From positions 1-47,017 of the forward strand of contig JACQWX010000064.1 of NCBI GenBank assembly GCA_016209035.1: 47,017 nucleotides of DNA, in the 5' to 3' direction. The notes below the pieces were generated by a model, which saw only the letters and a program-made list of their open reading frames with translations, had not been told where the DNA came from and made no database searches. This stretch comes from Elusimicrobiota bacterium (lineage in GTDB: Bacteria; Elusimicrobiota; Elusimicrobia; UBA1565; UBA9628). Shown piece after piece: positions 40,463-47,017 of the stretch. Position numbers and translations under genes: made by a program. How positions within the stretch are numbered: the stretch's first letter is position 1; every line of letters begins with the position of its first letter.

Positions 40463-42322
40463 ATGCTTAGGCACGGCGTCCCCATCACGATGGCGGGCTT
40501 GCTGGCCGTCATCGCCGTCATGGGCTTCTGGCGCGTCCATGTCCTCTCCGGCCGCGACATCGGGGTCCTGACCGGCCAGGTGGACGACAAGGTCGCGGAT
40601 TGGGAGGCCAGGAGGGTGCCCGCCTCTCAGCGGGCGATCACCTTCGTGCTCTCGGACGCCCGCTCCGGCCAGGACCCCTTCGTCGAGCCTCCCGACCCCA
40701 CCCAGTGGCAGAGGACCATGGAATGGCTCGGCCACAGCGTGTTCGCCGGCAAACCCGCTGAGACCAGCCTGACCGTGTTCGCCGAGTCCTTCCAGGGAGA
40801 GCAGTCGGCCGTGACCTGGGTGCACGACGGGTTCTCCAAGGTGAGCGAGGAGGGGATGGAGAAGGAGATCTCCAAGGCCATCGTGAAAGCACATGACGCC
40901 GGGGCGGAGATCAACATCGCGGCGCAGGACGCCTCCGGCGTCACTGTCCTCAAGGCGCTGAAGAAGCTCGAAGGGGTGGAAAGAGGAGGGGTGAAGGTCG
41001 GGGCGAACAAGGTCATCCTCGCAGGCACGAGCTGGCCCAAGCTCAAGACCATCCCTTCTTTGTCGGCCTACGACTTCAGCAAGCCCGGCAACATCATCGA
41101 GCTGGCGAACATCTGGGTGCCCAGGGAGGAGTTCATCTCCAAGACCGCCTTGCTGCATGTGCGCTATCAAGACGGCACCGAGAAGGAGACCGCGGTGGCG
41201 GATTTGTGGTCCGAATTCAGGACCGAGGGCGGCATGATCGAGAAACTCTGCCGCCTGGTGCGTCAGTTCGCGACCATGATCGCATCCATGCGGCAAGTCA
41301 TCAGCAAGCAGGAGCAGGCCTTGAAGGAGATCGCGGCCAAGGAGGCAGCGGAGCATGCGGCCAGGATCGCGGAAGAGGCGCGCAAGGCCCGCAGGGGAAA
41401 GCGTTCGAGGCCCGACGTCGCGGGATTCGAGTTCCAGGTGGAGCGGGAGGTCTTGACGCTCCAACGGGAGCTTCTGGATGGACGCTACGAGCCGGGTCCG
41501 TCGCGGGTTTTCGAGGTCTGCGAGTCCAAGAAGCGGCTGATCTCCGCGGTCCCATACCGGGACCGGGTCGTGCACCACGCCATATGCAATGTGATCGAGC
41601 CCGTTTTTGAGAGGGGCTTCATCCACGATTCCTACGCCAACCGGAAGGGCAAGGGCACGCACAAGGCATTGGCGAGGCTGACGCATTTCTGCCGCGGAGC
41701 CGACTACGCATTGAAGTGCGACGTCGTCAAGTACTTCGAGAGCGTGGACAGGGAGATTCTCCTGGGACTCCTCGGCCGCAGGATAGCGGACGCAAGCACG
41801 CTTGGGCTCTTGTCGAAGATCATCGGGCTGGAGCAAGGCCGCCCTTCCGGCAGGGGCATCCCCATCGGCAACCTCACCAGCCAGCTCTTCGCCAACATCT
41901 ACCTCGACGAGTTCGACCATTTCGTGAAGGAGCGCCTCGGCGTAAGGCGCTATCTCCGCTATGTCGATGATTTCGTGCTCTTGCATGATGACAAAGCCCG
42001 GCTTCACGAGGCCAGGGCCGCGATGGAGGCGCATCTCGCCACGCTGGGGCTCAAGCTCCATCCTGGGAAGACCCAGGTCTTCCCGGTGGCGCGGGGCGTC
42101 CCCTTCCTGGGGTTCAGGGTGTTCAGGACGCACCGGCTCATCCGCAAGACCAGTTTCTTCCACTTCCGAAGGAAGCTGAGGCGCAACATCGCCCAGTGGC
42201 GGGCCGGGTTGCTCGCGGCCGGGCGCTTCAAGGCGTGCGCGGCGGGCTGGGTCGCGCATGCGTCGTGGGGGGACACGTGGGGTCTGCGCCGGAACCTGCT
42301 CGCTGAAATCCGGCCAGGATGA
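40463..42322 (+). CDS. Membrane-domain / DGR-type reverse transcriptase fusion
   Basis: 619 residues in one frame. Residues ~10-24 are a transmembrane helix. Residues ~40-255 are an alpha/beta domain I do not recognise. A helical linker (~258-310) leads to the RT: HAARIAEEARKARRGKRSRPD, PYRDRVVHHAICNVIEPVFE, LKCDVVKYFESVD (Asp420), GIPIGNLTSQLFANIYL (469-474 GNLTSQ), RYVDDF (Asp502, Asp503), FLGFRVFRTHRLIRKTS and a C-terminal WVAHASWGDT. SQ in motif 4 and the last two blocks are those of diversity-generating retroelement RTs such as the Bordetella phage enzyme. An internal ATG at 41234 (weak GAGGG before it) would give a 362-residue RT alone. No template repeat or variable target is visible. 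Confidence 0.9.
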   Translation: MLRHGVPITMAGLLAVIAVMGFWRVHVLSGRDIGVLTGQVDDKVADWEARRVPASQRAITFVLSDARSGQDPFVEPPDPTQWQRTMEWLGHSVFAGKPAETSLTVFAESFQGEQSAVTWVHDGFSKVSEEGMEKEISKAIVKAHDAGAEINIAAQDASGVTVLKALKKLEGVERGGVKVGANKVILAGTSWPKLKTIPSLSAYDFSKPGNIIELANIWVPREEFISKTALLHVRYQDGTEKETAVADLWSEFRTEGGMIEKLCRLVRQFATMIASMRQVISKQEQALKEIAAKEAAEHAARIAEEARKARRGKRSRPDVAGFEFQVEREVLTLQRELLDGRYEPGPSRVFEVCESKKRLISAVPYRDRVVHHAICNVIEPVFERGFIHDSYANRKGKGTHKALARLTHFCRGADYALKCDVVKYFESVDREILLGLLGRRIADASTLGLLSKIIGLEQGRPSGRGIPIGNLTSQLFANIYLDEFDHFVKERLGVRRYLRYVDDFVLLHDDKARLHEARAAMEAHLATLGLKLHPGKTQVFPVARGVPFLGFRVFRTHRLIRKTSFFHFRRKLRRNIAQWRAGLLAAGRFKACAAGWVAHASWGDTWGLRRNLLAEIRPG

Positions 42323-42543
42323 CGACCCTGCAGGCGATCAAGAGATGAAAAAGACCCTTGGTTAGGGCGCTTGCGACATAACCTCCGATGGAGACTTCGA
42401 AAAGCGCGGGGAGGAATCCCCAGGAGAGGGCCTAGGAGGGGGCAGGGCGATTCTGCGGGATTCTCGTCGAGGCTTTTATCAACCCGCGCGTTTGGCCCTG
42501 GTCGATGGGTCATGCACCTGTCGTGGCCGGCCTCAACGGCAGG
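42323..42543. other. 221-base gap after the RT gene
   Basis: Searched by eye for a DGR template repeat (AAC/AAT-rich, matching the 3' end of a nearby gene), accessory gene or terminator; none found. A small stem GGGGA-GGAA-TCCCC lies near 42409-42422. It is flanked by convergent genes. Confidence 0.5.
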
Positions 42544-44184
42544 TCAGTAGGGGTAGACGTCGCCGTAGAAGAAGTCGGGACAGCAGCGGTCCAGGGCGCG
42601 GCGGGTGAAGGCGCGGGTCGCGCCCTTGAGGGCGGCGCGGCGCAGGACCTGCCAGAGCCCGTCGGTCACGGACAGCTCGCCGTAGATGGGGACGGCTTCT
42701 TCCCTGCGGCCGAGCAGGTCCAGGGTCCTGGCCTGCCAGAGCCTCTGGGCGCATTGGCGCTGGGGGATGTCGGTCATGGCCGTTCCGGCCTCGAAGCTCT
42801 CCAGCGCGGTCTCGAGGTGTCCGGCCTTCAAGGCGAAGAACCCGAGCAGGTAGCGGTACACGGGCTCGTCGGGGTCGACCTCGACGGCGTCGTGGAGGCT
42901 CTCCACCATCTCGGCGGGGTTGTGCCGCTCCGTCCAGTCCAGGCAGGCCCGCACGTAGGCGGCCAGGGCCTCGGTGCGGTCGGCCGGCAGGCCTGGGACG
43001 ACTCCTTCGAGGGGCTCGCCCAAGGGGCTTTCGTCCCAGAGCGCGAGGCGACGGTAGGGCCCCTGGTGGGCCGGCGCCCTGCCTTCCGAGACCCACAGGA
43101 GGCCCCTGTCCGGCTCGAAGACCACGCTGGTCATGTTGTGGACCTGGCCGATGGATTGGGCGAAGGACCGCAAGGTCCCGCGCTCCGGGTCGAAGCGGTC
43201 GCTGAGGAGCGAGGCCATGAACGCGGGGTCGATGCGTCCCTTGCGGGACTCTAGGAGGTCGTCGGCGCGCGATAGCCGCAGGCGGCTCGACTCGCGCCAG
43301 GGGCGGTAGTCGATCTCCCGGCTGTGGAGGGAGGGCGTCGCGAAGTCGTTGGCCCGGGCCAGCTTGCCTGAGTCGGCCCAGACGGGCGCGCAGTCCTTGG
43401 GCGTGCGCTCCGCCGCGGAGGCCTTGCGCTCCTTGGAACTGGCCAGGAGCACGGTCCAGGCGCTGGTGGTGCTCCAGCCGGCGACGGCCCCGACCGCTTC
43501 GTCGAGGGTCCGGCAGGTCTCGAGGATCTGGCGGCCGAGGTCCAGGATGGGCCTGCCGCCCGTCAGGATGGCGGCGTCCCGGGAGATGTGCTGGTGGAGC
43601 GCGAGGATGATCCCCTCGGCGTTGATCCCGGTGATGCCGTCGACCACGAGCCCGGCCGTCCCGACCGACACATAAGGGATGCCGTGGTCGGGTTTGTGCC
43701 GGCAGACCACGGGATGGCGGTCGAAGTAGCCCATGCCGGGGAAGTCGAGGTTGCGGCCGAACAGGAGAGCCCTTCCCCGCGTGTAGTCGCCCCACGCGAC
43801 GGCCGAGGTGCAGCCGAGGGTGGGGAGCCCGGAGAGCCGGCCGGAGAAGCCCACGAGGTAGTTGAGCACGTCGGGCATGGCGAAGCCCCGGCCGACCCGG
43901 CCTTCGTCGAGCCTCGCGGCATCGCAGAATCCTTTCATGAGCTGCCGCGCGCCGGCCGAGAACCTGAGGGCCACGAGAGAGAGCAGCAGCCTGCTCCCCA
44001 CGCCGGCGATCAGCGGGCGGCGGGGGAGGTGCTTGGCGCAGTAGTCGTGGTAGAAATCCACGATGCCGCTCGAGCGCACGCAGTCGCCGAAGAGCTCGCC
44101 CATCTGCCGGCCGCGCTCGCGATGACTCCCCCAGAGATTGGCGACGGCGAGCCCCGGCGTCGAGGGGTCCGCGTGGCTTCTCAT
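42544..44184 (-). CDS. C45 penicillin acyltransferase-like Ntn-hydrolase with TPR tail
   Basis: 546 residues. LPTLGCTSAVAWGDYTRGRALLFGRNLDFPGM is the family signature: self-cleavage is expected at Gly124-Cys125, freeing Cys125 as N-terminal nucleophile, with Arg-Asn-Leu-Asp downstream. Further blocks are VVDGITGINAEGIILALHQH and AWTVLLASS. In fungi the family joins acyl chains to 6-APA; bacterial members hydrolyse or form amides. The last ~150 residues contain TPR-like repeats (YRYLLGFFALKAGHLETALESFEAG). No signal peptide, so it is probably cytoplasmic. The start overlaps the stop of the ATP-grasp gene (ATGA, 44184-44181). Confidence 0.88.
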   Translation of the reverse strand: MRSHADPSTPGLAVANLWGSHRERGRQMGELFGDCVRSSGIVDFYHDYCAKHLPRRPLIAGVGSRLLLSLVALRFSAGARQLMKGFCDAARLDEGRVGRGFAMPDVLNYLVGFSGRLSGLPTLGCTSAVAWGDYTRGRALLFGRNLDFPGMGYFDRHPVVCRHKPDHGIPYVSVGTAGLVVDGITGINAEGIILALHQHISRDAAILTGGRPILDLGRQILETCRTLDEAVGAVAGWSTTSAWTVLLASSKERKASAAERTPKDCAPVWADSGKLARANDFATPSLHSREIDYRPWRESSRLRLSRADDLLESRKGRIDPAFMASLLSDRFDPERGTLRSFAQSIGQVHNMTSVVFEPDRGLLWVSEGRAPAHQGPYRRLALWDESPLGEPLEGVVPGLPADRTEALAAYVRACLDWTERHNPAEMVESLHDAVEVDPDEPVYRYLLGFFALKAGHLETALESFEAGTAMTDIPQRQCAQRLWQARTLDLLGRREEAVPIYGELSVTDGLWQVLRRAALKGATRAFTRRALDRCCPDFFYGDVYPY

Positions 44185-45560
44185 CGAGGGAGGTAGAGAG
44201 GAGCGAGAGCCCCGCCTTGCGCGACGTTGACGATGTGCCCGGGGCTCACGCGCAGGTGGAAGCCGAAGCGCGAGCCGTCGAAGAAAGCGCCCAGGGTGTA
44301 GCGGCAGTCCTTGAAGTGTACCTTGCCTTCCCTGAGATACGCGCAAGCGACCGCCGGGTTGTCCACATAGGATTGGACCGCGTAGGCGCCGGGGTCCTGG
44401 AGCGCGCCTTCCACGGCTTTGCGCCACTTCGCCGCCGCGGTGTGACGGCCGATGAGGATGCCTTCGCCGCCCGCGCTCCAGGAGGGCTTGATGACCAGGC
44501 CCTCCTGCCGGCGCAGGACATGGGCCGGCAGGTCCACGCCGCGGCCTTCCTGCGACAGGGTCCGGCGCTCCGAGAGCACCCTGGTCCACGGCACGTGCCG
44601 GGCCAGGGCCCGGGCTTCGGCCCGGGTGAAGAGGGGCGCGAACTCCTCCGAGCTGAGGCATTCGAGGATGCCTTTCTGGTCGAAATCCGCCGGGAATCCG
44701 GGGGCCGCGCGGCCCTCGCGCCAGAGCGTCGCGAAGCCCCGCATGCTCGGGCTGGCCGGGCCGCTCACGTCCTCGAACGAGAAGTCGCGGTAGGCGTAGG
44801 CCACCGGCATGCCGTTGAGGAAGACGCGGCCGCGGCGGACCTCGAGGCTCTTGGGGTCCCCGTGCTCCACCCGCAAGCCGGCCCGGCGCAGCCGGGAAGC
44901 GATGCGGGGAAGCTCGCTGAAGCCTCCTCCTGGCGGCAGGCTTTCCAGGAGCGCGAGGCATCCTGCTCCGGCGCCGGCGCGGCGCCGGCAGGCCGCGATC
45001 CACCGCTGGAAATAGGCGATGAGGTCTACCATCGGGGTGATGCCGAGCCTCTTCGGGGTCCGGGAGATTCCGGGCAGGACGAGCCCGTTCATCAGCTCCA
45101 GGGCCACGGATTGGATGTAGAGGCCCCCGAGCATGAGGGAATTGAGCTCGAAGAGCGCCGGCCGCAGGACCCCGTCGCGGATGCCCAGGGCGTAGTCTGG
45201 CCTTGTCAGCAAGGGCCAGGGCCTCGGGACGACCCCGACCGTGACGTCGAACCACCTTCGCGTGCCCTTCTCGAGCCGGATGAGGCCGGCGAAGCCCCGG
45301 TAGTCCGTCCGGCACAGGTCCGGGGCGCGCATCTGGAACCGGAACAAGACCCTCGTCAGGGACTCGATGGCAAGGACCAGCCCCTTGGCCGAGACCATGG
45401 GCGCCAGGCCCATGGGGTGCGCCCAGCGGCCCTTGTAGTGGAAATCCCTTGCCGACGCCGCCTTCTCGACCCTCTCGACGATCCCGCAGGACTCCTCCCG
45501 CGCCATGACCCGGAGACGCTGATAGGAAACGGGTTCGCTGAGGATGGCGGGTCCTTTCAT
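44181..45560 (-). CDS. ATP-grasp-like amide ligase
   Basis: 459 residues. GLVIKPSWSAGGEGILIGRH, followed by AYAVQSYVDNPAV and GAFFDGSRFGFHLRVSPG, matches the nucleotide-binding and Mg-binding part of ATP-grasp ligases. The N-terminal part (RWFDVTVGVVPRPWPLLTRP, FELNSLMLGGLYIQS) resembles circularly permuted or glutathionylspermidine-synthase-like members. Such enzymes form an amide from a carboxylate (via acyl phosphate) and an amine. Coupled to a C45 acyltransferase, it probably makes or matures a peptide-like molecule; the product is unknown. The ATG at 45560 lies 11 bases after a strong -10 box and has no Shine-Dalgarno site. Confidence 0.75.
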   Translation of the reverse strand: MKGPAILSEPVSYQRLRVMAREESCGIVERVEKAASARDFHYKGRWAHPMGLAPMVSAKGLVLAIESLTRVLFRFQMRAPDLCRTDYRGFAGLIRLEKGTRRWFDVTVGVVPRPWPLLTRPDYALGIRDGVLRPALFELNSLMLGGLYIQSVALELMNGLVLPGISRTPKRLGITPMVDLIAYFQRWIAACRRRAGAGAGCLALLESLPPGGGFSELPRIASRLRRAGLRVEHGDPKSLEVRRGRVFLNGMPVAYAYRDFSFEDVSGPASPSMRGFATLWREGRAAPGFPADFDQKGILECLSSEEFAPLFTRAEARALARHVPWTRVLSERRTLSQEGRGVDLPAHVLRRQEGLVIKPSWSAGGEGILIGRHTAAAKWRKAVEGALQDPGAYAVQSYVDNPAVACAYLREGKVHFKDCRYTLGAFFDGSRFGFHLRVSPGHIVNVAQGGALAPLYLPR

Positions 45561-45571
45561 GATGGAGGGCC

Positions 45572-45580
45572 ATTATATCA
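45572..45580 (-). promoter_or_regulatory. Extended -10 promoter of the ATP-grasp/C45 operon
   Basis: TGATATAAT on the minus strand (hexamer 45577-45572), 11 bases before the ATG. It lies back to back with the promoter of the next gene; only eight bases separate the two core elements. Confidence 0.62.
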
Positions 45581-45585
45581 AACAC

Positions 45586-45614
45586 TTGACAATCCGCGGT
45601 TCCGGGTCTACACT
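45586..45614 (+). promoter_or_regulatory. Promoter of the last gene, consensus -35
   Basis: TTGACA (45586-45591), 17-base spacer, TACACT (45609-45614). The leader carries GGAGG (45624-45628) seven bases before the ATG at 45636. Confidence 0.72.
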
Positions 45615-45635
45615 TCAGATTGCGGAGGCCGCTCA

Positions 45636-46865
45636 ATGAGTCGGACCCTACCCACCATACTCCTCGGGTTGGCTTGGCTGCCCTTCTTGGGGCCGCTGCC
45701 GTCCGCTCAGGCGAAGGACACGCAAGCGCAGCCCCCTGCCCAGCATCTCGAAGGCGTCCGTTGGGGCGACCCCGGACATCGGGAGTTCTTCGAATTCCAG
45801 CGGTGGATGGCCAGGCTGGTCCAAGATGGGCGCGGCGCGCAGGACCTGCCCAAGGCGTTCGATACCGAGGAGACCTGGAAGAGGCTCTCCAAGGAGGAGC
45901 GCGCCGAAAGGATCCTCCAGGGCGAGGCCTTTGTGAGGATGTTGAAGGAGGGGAACTCCGACCGCGAGACCCTCGTGAAGCTGCTGGGGTCGCATGTGAA
46001 TCTGGACTCCAGGATCTCCGGGGTGAGCCAGGTCTCCCAGCAGATCCGGGCTCCGGACGAGTTCAAGCGGTTCGTGGAAGGTTCGCAGCTCCTTGCGATG
46101 GAAGTCGCTTTCCAGCCCGCGAAGGGCCCTGAAGGAAAACGGATCGGTTTGACGGGCCCCGGCGCCGCCGGCGGCGCGGCGGCGGGTCCTGGGCCGAAGG
46201 CCCAGGGGCCGGCGTCGTCCCCTTCGGCGCGGCCGTTGCCGGGACCCGAGGCCGCGGTCGCGGCTCCATCCGCGGGGGCCGTTTCAGGCGGCCCCGGAAG
46301 GGCCGATGGGACCGGGGGATTCGCGGTCCTGGCGTTCGCGGCCGTGGGACTGACCGTGGCGTTGGGCATCGGCCTGGCCGCTCGGCGCCTTTCTTATCAG
46401 GCTTTGGGCGGGGCAGGCGCCGCTCCCGAGGCCCCGGCCGGGGCCTCTTCGGCCTTCTCGGGCGAAGGCCCGGCGCCGTCCATGTTCCGTCCGACCCCTG
46501 GGCCTGCGGCCCAGGCGCCGGCGGGTTCGGGCCCCGCGCCGTCCGTGCCGCGCCCGCCGATCGGTCCCGTCGAGCCGCCAGGGGTCGCGGTGCGTGCTCC
46601 GTTCGCTCCTGCCGCGCCGGAGCCGCCTGCGTCGTCCCTGTCGGGGCCTCCCGCGGCGCCGAGGCCGTCGCTGGAGGGCGTCCGCCCGGCCGCATGGTGG
46701 GCGATCACCAAGGAGGAACAGCGCCTCCTGAACCTCTGGGCTCAGAGCCCGGAGAAGGCGGCTGGCCAGGCGTCCTTCGAGGAATGGCTGGACCTCAACC
46801 GGAATCTGGCCGCCGGGGTGAACCTGAAGTTCCTCAAGGACAAACTGCATCGGGAGCCCAGCTGA
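45636..46865 (+). CDS. Secreted/single-pass membrane protein with Pro-Ala-rich regions
   Basis: 409 residues. Signal peptide MSRTLPTILLGLAWLPFLGPLPSAQA; a helical domain of ~130 residues (HREFFEFQRWMARLVQDGRG, RLSKEERAERILQGEAFVRML); a Pro/Ala/Gly linker; a transmembrane helix (GGFAVLAFAAVGLTVALGIGLAARRL, about 228-253); a second Pro/Ala-rich stretch; and a C-terminal helix block (WAITKEEQRLLNLWAQSPEKA). Family not recognised. The open frame extends upstream into antisense of the ATP-grasp gene, but promoter, GGAGG and signal peptide fix the start. Nothing is evident in 46866-47017. Confidence 0.8.
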   Translation: MSRTLPTILLGLAWLPFLGPLPSAQAKDTQAQPPAQHLEGVRWGDPGHREFFEFQRWMARLVQDGRGAQDLPKAFDTEETWKRLSKEERAERILQGEAFVRMLKEGNSDRETLVKLLGSHVNLDSRISGVSQVSQQIRAPDEFKRFVEGSQLLAMEVAFQPAKGPEGKRIGLTGPGAAGGAAAGPGPKAQGPASSPSARPLPGPEAAVAAPSAGAVSGGPGRADGTGGFAVLAFAAVGLTVALGIGLAARRLSYQALGGAGAAPEAPAGASSAFSGEGPAPSMFRPTPGPAAQAPAGSGPAPSVPRPPIGPVEPPGVAVRAPFAPAAPEPPASSLSGPPAAPRPSLEGVRPAAWWAITKEEQRLLNLWAQSPEKAAGQASFEEWLDLNRNLAAGVNLKFLKDKLHREPS

Positions 46866-47017
46866 CTGATGGTCCGCTTCTCGACCTCACCCACTTTTCC
46901 CTGAGGGCTGACGGGCCAGCCTGCCCGATTCAAATCATGCTCGGGGTCCTGCCGCCGGTGGGGCCCATCGGCCTCTGCTCGCTCGTCGTGCATCGGGATT
47001 GACTGGCGGACGCTCGC

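Noticed and set aside
42323..42543. DGR template repeat after the RT gene
   Set aside because: No AAC/AAT-rich tract and no matching copy at a nearby gene end could be seen by eye.
44217..45635. N-terminal extension of the last plus-strand gene
   Set aside because: It is antisense to the ATP-grasp gene. A consensus promoter, GGAGG and a signal peptide mark the start at 45636.
42544..45636. A single 1030-residue minus-strand protein covering the C45 and ATP-grasp genes
   Set aside because: The first ~480 residues are the ATP-grasp gene read out of frame. The ATP-grasp frame has its own promoter, start and domains and overlaps the C45 start by ATGA.
46935..46960. tRNA T-arm (GATTCAAATC)
   Set aside because: The flanking bases do not pair as a T-stem and no anticodon arm or acceptor stem fits.

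Overview
The window is gene-dense, high-GC bacterial chromosome (about two thirds G+C by eye) with 40 or so genes on both strands. Lipoprotein and Sec signals, a type IV prepilin, a MarC protein and many periplasmic-looking proteins point to a diderm. The overall style (PPDK, pseudopilin with a membrane partner, signal-peptide Lon-like protease, many unique secreted proteins) reminds me of high-GC Elusimicrobiota, but that is an impression: no rRNA or marker gene here fixes the taxon.

Layout. 1-6.8 kb: a cobalamin-binding radical SAM enzyme with a coupled small protein, a HemC-like protein that lacks the cofactor cysteine, pyruvate phosphate dikinase behind a long hairpin leader, and a FolD relative that resembles the monofunctional Mtd1 type. 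6.8-12.9 kb: a lipoprotein made of four knottin-like repeats, an M14 carboxypeptidase, a Sel1-TM-Ser/Thr kinase, a prepilin operon, a ferritin-like protein and a repeat protein. 13-19.2 kb: secreted metallophosphoesterase, phosphodiester glycosidase, GH13 amylase, a Deg-protease tail fragment, a Spinster-like MFS transporter, and a secreted protein of 18-residue repeats. 19.2-25 kb: a frameshifted M3 peptidase, MarC, a two-component pair and a GT-C glycosyltransferase. 25-32.5 kb: DUF72 with an in-frame 63-bp tandem repeat, LysM protein, zinc-ribbon membrane protein, galT, SPFH-zinc ribbon protein and three secreted unknowns. 32.6-38.2 kb: a very large Lon-like protease with a signal peptide, a secreted creatininase-family protein and ahcY. 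38.3-42.3 kb is the accessory part: an AT-rich promoter, then a tight operon of a DUF4143 ATPase, a nucleotidyltransferase, a small basic protein and a membrane-domain/reverse-transcriptase fusion of the diversity-generating-retroelement type. 42.5-45.6 kb: a coupled ATP-grasp ligase and C45 (penicillin acyltransferase-like) Ntn-hydrolase. The window ends with a secreted/TM Pro-Ala-rich protein.

A theme across the window is gene starts. Many genes have a strong, often extended, -10 box (TGnTATAAT-like) ending only 6-7 bases before the start codon and no Shine-Dalgarno sequence, which predicts leaderless mRNAs; a second set has a -10 farther upstream plus an AGGAGG-type site. I used this to choose several starts. 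I saw no tRNA, rRNA, CRISPR array, insertion sequence or convincing U-tract terminator. The only gene-free stretches are under 300 bases.
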